The position numbers were made by a program, and so were the translations under genes. The notes beneath the pieces are model-generated. The model did no database searches. It saw only the letters and a program-made list of their open reading frames with translations, and had not been told where the DNA came from. From Persicobacter sp. CCB-QB2 (GTDB taxonomy: Bacteria; Bacteroidota; Bacteroidia; Cytophagales; Cyclobacteriaceae), in contig NZ_LBGV01000001.1 of assembly GCF_001274635.1 (NCBI RefSeq), positions 1,116,001-1,180,000 of the forward strand: a stretch of 64,000 nt of DNA, given 5' to 3'. This document shows positions 44,431 to 51,990 of this stretch, in pieces. How positions within the stretch are numbered: position 1 is the stretch's first letter; the number at the start of each line of letters is the position of its first letter.

Positions 44431-45644
44431 ATTTACTGACGACATCTGATCAGCTGACAATGGCAGAATGGATCTTTTGGACTGCTTTGGCTTTGGTTTT
44501 TTATACCTACGTGGGTTACGGCATGCTATTGGGCTTTTTAGTAAGAATGAAGAAGAAATTTTTTCCCGAAAAAATTTTTCATTTTGAGGAGGAGGAGTTG
44601 CCATCGGTCACCTTTATAGTGGCTGCCTATAATGAGGAGGCCTACATTCAGGAAAAAATAGATAACTGTTTATCTCTTGAATACCCTCAGGAAAAAATTT
44701 CTTATTGGTTCGTGACGGATGGTTCTAATGATGGTACCATGTCGATTATTGAATCCAATCCGGAAGTGCGATTGTTGCATCGGGAGGAACGGGCAGGTAA
44801 AATAGCCGCCATGCATCGGGCCATGGGGGAGGTAGAAAGCGATATTGCGATTTTTTCAGATGCCAATGCTCTTCTAAACCCGGAGGCGGTAATGGAAATG
44901 GTGCAGTGTTATGCCAATCCTCAGGTGGGAGCCGTTGCCGGAGAAAAGGGGATTGCCATGGATGCAGAGGAAAAAGCCAGCGGGGCAGGGGAAGGAATTT
45001 ACTGGAAATATGAGTCCCAGTTAAAAAAATGGGACTATCAATTATACTCGGTTGTGGGAGCGGCAGGGGAGTTGTTTTCAGTCAGGACAAGTCTTTATGA
45101 AGGTGTTGAGCCGGATACCCTTTTAGATGATTTTATGATTTCCTTAAGAATTGCCCAAAAGGGCTATCGGGTGGCTTATGCGCCAAACGCCAAGGCTACC
45201 GAAAAGGCTTCCCTAAATGTAGAGGAAGAAATGAAGCGAAAGATTCGCATTTCAGCCGGAGGCTTGCAATCCATTTCCAGATTAATCCCTTTACTTAATA
45301 TTTTTAAGCATGGGTGGTTGAGTTTTCAATATATTTCGCATCGGGTTTTACGTTGGACGCTGGCTCCATTGGCTTTGCCGTTCATTTTTATATCCAATGG
45401 ATATCTGGCGGTTCAGTCCGAGGAGTGGATTTATAGCTTATTGTTGCTTGGCCAATTGGGATTTTACTTTCTGGCCTTTTTAGGGATGATTCTACAGGAT
45501 AAAAAAGTCAGGATTAAAGGTTTCTTTGTGCCTTACTATTTTGCCATGATGAACTGGTCCGTTTATTTGGGCCTGATTCGGCTGTTAAAAGGCCGTCAAT
45601 CGGTGAAATGGGAGAAAGCAGTAAGGGCAACCACCACCTCCTGA
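44421..45644 (+). CDS. Glycosyltransferase family 2 with C-terminal membrane helices
   Basis: 407 residues. One helix near the start (about 13-35), a GT2 domain (VTFIVAAYNEEAYIQEKI, WFVTDGSNDGT, IAIFSDANALL), and three C-terminal helices (about 305-390). SAGGLQSISR fits a processive-type (Q)xxRW neighbourhood only loosely, so it is better called a membrane-bound family 2 transferase. Last gene of the cluster; after it come 436 bases with repeat copy B. Confidence 0.9.
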   Translation: MEINLLTTSDQLTMAEWIFWTALALVFYTYVGYGMLLGFLVRMKKKFFPEKIFHFEEEELPSVTFIVAAYNEEAYIQEKIDNCLSLEYPQEKISYWFVTDGSNDGTMSIIESNPEVRLLHREERAGKIAAMHRAMGEVESDIAIFSDANALLNPEAVMEMVQCYANPQVGAVAGEKGIAMDAEEKASGAGEGIYWKYESQLKKWDYQLYSVVGAAGELFSVRTSLYEGVEPDTLLDDFMISLRIAQKGYRVAYAPNAKATEKASLNVEEEMKRKIRISAGGLQSISRLIPLLNIFKHGWLSFQYISHRVLRWTLAPLALPFIFISNGYLAVQSEEWIYSLLLLGQLGFYFLAFLGMILQDKKVRIKGFFVPYYFAMMNWSVYLGLIRLLKGRQSVKWEKAVRATTTS

Positions 45645-45691
45645 TGATTGCCCTGCCTTTGATGAATTAACCGGGCTACTATGGAATGGAG

Positions 45692-45913
45692 CTAGCCCGA
45701 ATTATTTACCGCTATATTTATTAACTGAACGTAAGTAATTTAATTGCAGTTCATTACAAATAATTTGCTTTGATTTTAATAGTCCAAATTTGGGTAGGCT
45801 TGCTTTCTCCTCATTCATCTGTTTCGTTTGAAAAAACTCGAAATAGGAAAAATTCCATCATTTTTTCCGCCTTACAGCTAAACGAGGATTTAAGCATGAA
45901 TTATCCGGGCTAG
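45692..45913 (+). repeat. Intergenic repeat element, copy B (best preserved ends)
   Basis: CTAGCCCGAATTATTT at the left and AATTATCCGGGCTAG at the right form an inverted repeat, the outer 8 bases perfect. The 3' half contains CTTGCTTTCTCCTCATTCAT and CAGCTAAACGAGGATTTAAG. It lies between the end of the glycosyltransferase cluster and the end of the PspC/GIN gene. Confidence 0.85.
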
Positions 45914-46080
45914 TAGTTAGAGGATGTTTTACGATCAATTGATCTGCTGGTAAATTTGAAAGATTGGAAGCGACTTTTCTTTTTTTTACCAGGAAGAAAG
46001 ATTTTCTTTTTCAATAATCCTGTGGTACCGTCGCTGTCCAATCAAATTTTCGCGAGGAATCTTAGCTTTTAGCTTTATTC
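45914..46080. other. Gap between repeat copy B and the PspC-type gene
   Basis: No coding potential. T-rich stretches (TTTTCTTTTTTTT at about 45977) could be a terminator remnant for the minus-strand gene, but no stem is clear. Confidence 0.3.
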
Positions 46081-48498
46081 CTAATTTCCAATCTGCTCAA
46101 CCTGTGCGGCTCCTGAGGTGGCAGCGTCTATGGTAGGGTTTCCTTCATAGAATATATTTGAGCTACCTGAGGCCTCTGCTTTCAGGTATTCCTGAGCAGA
46201 AAGTTTCACCGAACTTGCACCAGAGGAGGTGACTTCCGCATTTTTCACCCAGAATTCCTGCGCTTTCACATTAGAGGCTCCTGAGGTATTGAAAGCACCG
46301 AATTTGGCTTTTCCCTTTAGACTGATGTTGGAAGCACCTTCCGCATTACCATGTACTTCCTCATATTCTCCGAAGAGGTCGATGTTGGATGCCCCATTGG
46401 CGTAAAGACTGATGCTCTCTTTCTCTTTGAAATCCTGAATGATAACGTGAGTGCTTCCACCAGCTTCTATTGCTTTAATAGTTGGGCAGCCCACTAAAAT
46501 TTTTATTCGCTTATCAGAAAAAATATTTTTTAAACCACCATTAGATAAATTCAATGTGCCGTTTCTGCTCTTTATTTTACAATCTGCTATAGCCTCCTCC
46601 TTTCCAATGGCGATGACTTCAAAATCCTCACTCGGGAAAATTTCTGCTTTCAGACTGCCATTTACTTCAATTTTTTTAAATGGCGCTACTTCGAATTCCT
46701 CATAATAACCCGAAATCTGATTTTTCTTCACATTGGAATTATAATGAAACTGTTCCTTGGTAATGCAGGTAACACATTGTAATCCATCTCCGGTATACAC
46801 CCACTCATTGTCGGCTAGTTGATTGACGCGGTAACCATTTGGACTTAGGGTGTTTCTTAATACAGTTCCCAATGCCGGAGACATTTGAAAATGTAAGCCA
46901 AAGGGAAGGTAAAGGGTTGTTAAATGTTTCTGATTTCGAAATTTCCCATTTTTATCCAGTTGGAAGAAGCGATCCAGTGATATTATACTTTCATTAACGG
47001 TGTAACCGTAAAGGATTTGTCTGGCATTATCCTCGGCCTCATAAGTAGACTTGCCTCTTGCTTCAAGGGTCTGCACCACTTTGATGTTGTCACCGGAATA
47101 GCCTCTTATTTTGAGCTTGGTTTCCGCCCAGTCAATACCCTTGTTTTTGTTTAAATTTAAAATGAGTAAACTGTCAGCCGGGTAAGGAATGACTTCTGAA
47201 ATTTCCACAGATCCACTTTTCTTAAACTGGGCCACTGTTTTTGGAATAAGAAAAAGACCAACAATCATAGCGATTCCCCACAGAGAAAGCATGGTAATGT
47301 GAAAAGCCCTGTTTCCAATGGATCTTTTGAAGAAAAATATCATCCCCAAAATAATCAGGTAAAATGCCGGGATGGCCATCAGGAAAAATCCCGTCACTAC
47401 TAATGCCGGAGAGGTAACGGTGGTGATTAGTTCGGCGGGGAGAGGGAAATCCCCCACCACGATATCATTGCCCAGCCAGCCCATGCTTGCCACTGCAATG
47501 ATGAGTAAAACCACCAGTGTAACAAACCCGGTAAAGGAGGTAATAAATCCCAGAAATACTCTGAAAATATCGGCCAGGAAAGTCAATAAAGGCCCTAACA
47601 CACCCTGTAGTACGGTAAGAAGTTCCGCTAATATCCGAAAGGGAAACAAAAGTATTTTAGTGGCAATATTTTCTTCTCCTTCAATATTATTTAAACGTTT
47701 GCGAATATTGCTTTCAATATTTTCAAGGGTGATGGGTTGCCCCTGCATTTTTACCTTTTGGCTAGGGGTTTGTGCTTCGGGAAGAATGACCCAAAGTGCT
47801 GCATAGATGAAAATGGCGGTGCCTCCGAGAAAAATCAGGGCGATGAAGATGAGCCGCACAATAGTAATGTCAATGCCATAAAAGGCGGAAAAACCAGCAC
47901 ACACGCCACCTAAAACCTTCTGATCCGGATCTCGATAGATTTTTTTCTCATTTTTCTGCTCAGGGAAATCATTGCGAGCTGGCATAATGAATATCAGGCA
48001 TAGATAGACCAGGGCCAGAACAGTCGCCACAGAGGGAATGAAACTAAATCCAAAAAAAAGAATCAGAAAACCCAGGCGCATCCACAGCGGGTCGATTTGA
48101 AAGTATTGAGCAAGGCCTGCCAACACCCCTCCAAGCACTTTTCTGGATTCATCTCGGAACAGCCTGTTAGGTTCTTCGAAAAATTGTTCTTCTTCGTTTT
48201 GGAAATAATCCCGATCTGTTCCGAATTCTTTTTCAATGGTTTCGAAATCATCCAGGCTACCCATGGTGGAAATGAGCTCTTCTACATCCTCTAAAATAAT
48301 CGCCTGTTTGTTATCGGTTAATTTTGAGAAAAACAGTTCTGCGATGCGGTTTTCAATGTCGTCAATGATCTCATGGCTGTCGGGGTAGGCAGAAAAATGC
48401 TGCCGGATACTCTCCAGGTATTCATTTAAAATCAGGTAGCCGTCTTCTTCTATATGGAAAATAATTCCTCCGATGCTGATGCTTATACTTTTTTTCAT
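46081..48498 (-). CDS. PspC-domain and GIN (DUF2807)-domain membrane protein
   Basis: 805 residues from the ATG at 48498 (MKKSISISIGG); the frame is open to 48558 but that overlaps padR. Order: an N-terminal cytoplasmic domain (about 1-95), two PspC domains (about 105-170 and 180-240, each with KVLGGVxAG), several helices (about 280-430), then a long C-terminal periplasmic region ending in a GIN-type beta-helix with repeated ASGASSN, EASGSSN and TSGAAQ turns. PspC-type proteins respond to envelope stress. The preceding padR gene lies five bases upstream, a frequent pair in Bacteroidota. Confidence 0.9.
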   Translation of the reverse strand: MKKSISISIGGIIFHIEEDGYLILNEYLESIRQHFSAYPDSHEIIDDIENRIAELFFSKLTDNKQAIILEDVEELISTMGSLDDFETIEKEFGTDRDYFQNEEEQFFEEPNRLFRDESRKVLGGVLAGLAQYFQIDPLWMRLGFLILFFGFSFIPSVATVLALVYLCLIFIMPARNDFPEQKNEKKIYRDPDQKVLGGVCAGFSAFYGIDITIVRLIFIALIFLGGTAIFIYAALWVILPEAQTPSQKVKMQGQPITLENIESNIRKRLNNIEGEENIATKILLFPFRILAELLTVLQGVLGPLLTFLADIFRVFLGFITSFTGFVTLVVLLIIAVASMGWLGNDIVVGDFPLPAELITTVTSPALVVTGFFLMAIPAFYLIILGMIFFFKRSIGNRAFHITMLSLWGIAMIVGLFLIPKTVAQFKKSGSVEISEVIPYPADSLLILNLNKNKGIDWAETKLKIRGYSGDNIKVVQTLEARGKSTYEAEDNARQILYGYTVNESIISLDRFFQLDKNGKFRNQKHLTTLYLPFGLHFQMSPALGTVLRNTLSPNGYRVNQLADNEWVYTGDGLQCVTCITKEQFHYNSNVKKNQISGYYEEFEVAPFKKIEVNGSLKAEIFPSEDFEVIAIGKEEAIADCKIKSRNGTLNLSNGGLKNIFSDKRIKILVGCPTIKAIEAGGSTHVIIQDFKEKESISLYANGASNIDLFGEYEEVHGNAEGASNISLKGKAKFGAFNTSGASNVKAQEFWVKNAEVTSSGASSVKLSAQEYLKAEASGSSNIFYEGNPTIDAATSGAAQVEQIGN

Positions 48499-48503
48499 AG
48501 GTC

Positions 48504-48839
48504 TTATTGAGCTTCGTCGGTCATGAATTCGTGTGTGGTATCTTCGATTTCTCCCCATTCTGCTTTTAGAGCAGCCAATTTATCGGCTCCTTTAGGCGTA
48601 ATGCAGTATAATCTCATGGTAGGTGAATCCTCCGAACTGCTGTTTTCCTTGAGCAGATATTCATTTCTTTTCAAATCAAAAAGAATGGGGAAAATGACGC
48701 CTTCCACCCATAGTAAAGAAACATCTTTCAATTTCTTAATGAGTTGATGAATGTCAATTTGTCCCTTTGACAACAATTGGAGGATATAAAACTCAATAAA
48801 TCCTCTCTTTAGGATAAGATGGGTATTTCTTCTAATCAT
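48504..48839 (-). CDS. PadR-family transcriptional regulator
   Basis: 111 residues, winged helix: RGFIEFYILQLLSKGQIDIHQLIKKL and the wing region EGVIFPILFDLKRNEYLL, then YCITPKGADKL. PadR regulators usually respond to phenolic, antibiotic or membrane stress and control a nearby membrane gene. It lies 5 bases upstream of the PspC/GIN gene on the same strand, so it probably controls its own operon. On the plus strand at 48895, GCAAAATAATAA gives a near -7 box (TTATTTTGC) on the minus strand. Confidence 0.9.
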   Translation of the reverse strand: MIRRNTHLILKRGFIEFYILQLLSKGQIDIHQLIKKLKDVSLLWVEGVIFPILFDLKRNEYLLKENSSSEDSPTMRLYCITPKGADKLAALKAEWGEIEDTTHEFMTDEAQ

Positions 48840-49464
48840 GAGATGCTCACTTGTTGATATATTGATATTACGGGGATTTTTAAATTAATGCAAAATAATA
48901 AACAAGGAATCTTTACATAAATACCCATTTTATTGGTTGTATTCAATTGGTCTTATTGTAAAAGTTATATTTTGTTCGTGAGGGGACAGTGCGTTCAGTG
49001 AAAATTCTTTAGGTTATCGATTTAATTTGGGGGATGGCTTTCAATTAATTTGGGGGCTGGTGACTATAATTATTTATTTTTAGCTAATGGCTTTAATTGT
49101 TTTCATTAGCTTATAATTGAAGGGGTTGTGGGGTGGGATATGCATGAACTATTCGTCTTCTCTAATATTTATTTCTACAAAAAGCCGTTTTAATTGAATT
49201 TACTTAGTAATTAATCCTTATTTTGTCTTTAGAAATTTTTTAACCTTATTTTATACCCCTATTTTATCTCAAAGTGAAGCGCGATATGCTGGGTTTTGAT
49301 GATTTGATAATCTGAATTAAATGGTCATTTAGGCTAAAAATGATTAATATTGCAGCTTCAAAAATTATGACCTGATTTCATGATATTGTTTTTTTGAAAC
49401 AATTTGAGGATAGGGTTAGATTTTTCCATGTCTGCAGAAGCGGTATTGGAAATATAATGCATAT
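48840..49464. other. Divergent regulatory region between padR and the OlsF-like gene
   Basis: 625 bases, AT-rich. Two direct repeats of 16 bases, TTAATTTGGGGGATGG (49022-49037) and TTAATTTGGGGGCTGG (49045-49060), are spaced by 23 bases, about two helical turns, and could be a regulator-binding site. No RNA gene or ORF supported. Confidence 0.4.
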
Positions 49465-51168
49465 ATGAAAAAGTTTATTTCTAAAGAGGAGTTTTTCGGA
49501 GCCCTGAACAAGGGAGATATTAAGTTGGACACCAAGTCTTTGTTTCAACCATTACATGCTTTGCAACAAGATAGTGAAGAGGGATGGGAGGAGATTTTGG
49601 ATACTTTTTTCCAACAAGTAGAAATTGAGTTGGAGGTAGATCGCAAGGAATTGCGCAGAATTCCTAAATCAGGAACATTTATCACCATCAGTAATAATCC
49701 ATTCGGTTTCGTAGATTTTGTTTCTCTAATGAAAGTGGTGAGAAATCGCCGTTTTGATTTTAAAATTTACGGAGAGCATGTTACCGGAGAAGAAGTGCTG
49801 GATCATTTTATCGCAGAGGAAAGCAATAGCTTTGAGGAATCTATTCAGCAGGCCATCAAAGAAGGTCATGGAATTGGTTTGTTTCCTTCCGGAGATGTGG
49901 AAAGTTTTTATACGGACGATAAAGAAATTGCGGACCGTCAATGGGATTTGGATCATATTGCAGCGGTGAAAAAAGCCGGTGTACCCATCATTCCGATATA
50001 TATTCAGGGGCAAAATGATTTGTTTTTTCATTTGATGAAAGTATCCAATGGCGAGCTGGATTTGAATGAATGGATCAGTGAAGGGCCAAAGAAGTTACGT
50101 GTTATTATCGGTAATCCGATCAGTGCCGAGGAGCAAAATGAGTTTAAGGACTTTAACCGTTTTTCAAGGTTTTTGAGAGTAAAAACCATGATGCTGGGTT
50201 GCCGGTTGGAATCCGAAATTACTTCAGATAAGATATTTGCAAAGAAGCAGTTAGAGCAAAAGCCGGTAGGGGTGGAGGAGATTATCCCAGCCGTTAGTCT
50301 GGAATTAATTCAGCAGGAACTGGATAATTCCCAAGACCAGCTGGTGGTGGAAAACGGCCCCTTTCAGGTTTACATTTGCAGCGCCAGAAGAGTTCCGAAT
50401 ATTCTCCAGGAAATTGGCCGGCTAAGAGAGATTACTTTCCGGGCGGTAGGAGAAGGCACCAATAAGGCACTGGATTTGGACGAATACGATATGTATTATC
50501 ATCACCTTTTTGTTTGGGATAAGGAGAATAATAGCATCGTAGGAGCCTACCGAATTGGGAAGGGCGAAGAGATTATGAACAAATATGGGATCAAAGGATT
50601 CTATACCAGTTCGCTTTTTCAGATTGATGAAAAGTTCAGTCCCTATTTGATTCACGGTTGTGAGTTAGGTCGTTCATTTGTTCGTCAGGAATATCAGTTA
50701 AAACGCCTTCCATTGTTTTTATTGTGGCAAGGTCTATTGATGTTAATGTTGTCTGAGAATCATTATCAGTATTTGCTGGGGCCGGTAAGTATATCCAATG
50801 AATACACTACGCTTTCCAAAAGTCTGATTGCTGAGTTTGTGAAGAAGTTTTATTTTGATCATGACTTAGCCAAATTTATTCAACCGTTGAATGAATTTAA
50901 AGTACAGTTTGATGATTTCGATCATGAGCCACTTTGGGATTTTACCGGGGATGATTTTCAGCGCTTTGATAAGTTGATCGGAGATGTGGATCCTGTTCAT
51001 CACGGGGTTCCGATTTTGTTAAAGAAGTATATTAAGCAGAATGGGAAAATTCTCGCCTTTAATGTTGATCCGGATTTTAATGATGCATTGGATGGCTTTT
51101 TGCTGTTAAATATGCAGGACGTTCCGCAGGAGCAAATCGACGATTTGAAAAAAAATATTGAAATGTAA
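49465..51168 (+). CDS. Fused acyltransferase (OlsF-like, PlsC-like + GNAT-like domains)
   Basis: 567 residues, built like OlsF proteins that make ornithine or glycine aminolipids: an N-terminal lysophospholipid acyltransferase-like domain (about 50-240) and a C-terminal N-acyltransferase (hemolysin/OlsB-like) domain (about 290-490; LREITFRAVGEGTNKALDLDEYD, GCELGRSFVRQEYQ). The block at 77-84 reads NNPFGFVD, where related proteins usually have the catalytic His (NHPFGG(L/I)D): here it is Asn78. The second motif FPSGDVE (140-146) remains. The first half may be inactive or use another residue. Single gene with its own terminator. Confidence 0.82.
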   Translation: MKKFISKEEFFGALNKGDIKLDTKSLFQPLHALQQDSEEGWEEILDTFFQQVEIELEVDRKELRRIPKSGTFITISNNPFGFVDFVSLMKVVRNRRFDFKIYGEHVTGEEVLDHFIAEESNSFEESIQQAIKEGHGIGLFPSGDVESFYTDDKEIADRQWDLDHIAAVKKAGVPIIPIYIQGQNDLFFHLMKVSNGELDLNEWISEGPKKLRVIIGNPISAEEQNEFKDFNRFSRFLRVKTMMLGCRLESEITSDKIFAKKQLEQKPVGVEEIIPAVSLELIQQELDNSQDQLVVENGPFQVYICSARRVPNILQEIGRLREITFRAVGEGTNKALDLDEYDMYYHHLFVWDKENNSIVGAYRIGKGEEIMNKYGIKGFYTSSLFQIDEKFSPYLIHGCELGRSFVRQEYQLKRLPLFLLWQGLLMLMLSENHYQYLLGPVSISNEYTTLSKSLIAEFVKKFYFDHDLAKFIQPLNEFKVQFDDFDHEPLWDFTGDDFQRFDKLIGDVDPVHHGVPILLKKYIKQNGKILAFNVDPDFNDALDGFLLLNMQDVPQEQIDDLKKNIEM

Positions 51169-51171
51169 AAA

Positions 51172-51201
51172 AAAGGCAGTACCAAAATACTGCCTTTTTT
51201 G
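51172..51201. terminator. Bidirectional terminator between convergent genes
   Basis: Stem GGCAGTA / TACTGCC with a 6-base loop, A8 before and T6 after. Confidence 0.9.
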
Positions 51202-51203
51202 TT

Positions 51204-51920
51204 TTACCTTCTTCTTCGCCTTTTGCCCTTTTTCTTTGGGTTAGCAGATTGGAAAACCAAGCCGATGGAAATCTCATATCCTGAATAATCCAGTTGAGCA
51301 TTGGCTTCACTGAATGCTTCTCGAATGAAATCACCACTGGCATTCACGCCTTCGACCGTTCCTTTCCATGCCCATTCGCTTTGCCCGGAAAGGTAATTGC
51401 CTTCTAGCGTAAGGCTGACCTGGGGGTTGATTTCTACGAGATAACTTAAGCCAAAGCGATAGCCATAACCCAGTCCGTTTTTATTCTCTAGATCGGCATT
51501 GGCCAATATCCAGTCATTTTGTTTTTTATAAGCCCGGTCAAAGTTTCCTAGATGGGTCTTGGCATCCAAATTACCATATAAAAACCCTCCTCCTTTGAGT
51601 TGAAATAAGCCGATTCCTGTAGGAAGGCTAAATACAGCTTCTACCGGAATCATTAAGGAAAAGAAAGGATCGGTAAGGCTTTCATTGGTTTTAATGGCAG
51701 TTTCCTTAATATTCATGCCGGCCATACGAAAAAGCGTGAAGCCCGTTTCTACACCAAATAGTCCCCAGGATTGGCCCAGGCCCCGAAAACTAAAAGGTGT
51801 AACCGGGTTGGAAAATGAGCCATTCTTTGGTATAAAGTAAGTGGCGGATAAGCCGTACTGGGCTTGGGAGAACTGGCTGCATAAAAGCAGTGAGAAGAGT
51901 AGAAGGCTTTTTTTGATCAT
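51204..51920 (-). CDS. Outer-membrane beta-barrel protein with polybasic tail
   Basis: 238 residues. Signal peptide (about 1-20; ends SQFSQAQ). Mature region of alternating strands such as QYGLSATYFIPKNG and GYGYRFGLSYLVEINPQVSLTLEGNYL, an eight-strand-sized barrel. The last strand (YEISIGLVFQSANP) is followed by KKKGKRRRRR. A second protein in this window (38400-39293) has a similar tail. Function unknown. It shares a terminator with the acyltransferase gene. Confidence 0.75.
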   Translation of the reverse strand: MIKKSLLLFSLLLCSQFSQAQYGLSATYFIPKNGSFSNPVTPFSFRGLGQSWGLFGVETGFTLFRMAGMNIKETAIKTNESLTDPFFSLMIPVEAVFSLPTGIGLFQLKGGGFLYGNLDAKTHLGNFDRAYKKQNDWILANADLENKNGLGYGYRFGLSYLVEINPQVSLTLEGNYLSGQSEWAWKGTVEGVNASGDFIREAFSEANAQLDYSGYEISIGLVFQSANPKKKGKRRRRR

Positions 51921-51947
51921 AGGGGTTTTGAGGTTGGCTTTCTGAAA

Positions 51948-51981
51948 GTAAAAAAGCTGCCCTTACTGACAGCTTTTTTTG
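51948..51981. terminator. Terminator between the GAF-PAS sensor and beta-barrel genes
   Basis: AAAAAAGCTG / CAGCTTTTTTT stem with a 10-base loop. On the minus strand the run of T follows, ending the sensor transcript. Confidence 0.65.
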
Positions 51982-51990
51982 TTTAATGTA

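Noticed and set aside
47372..47806. 144-codon plus-strand frame inside the PspC/GIN gene
   Set aside because: Antisense shadow; Ser/Ile-rich sequence without a domain.
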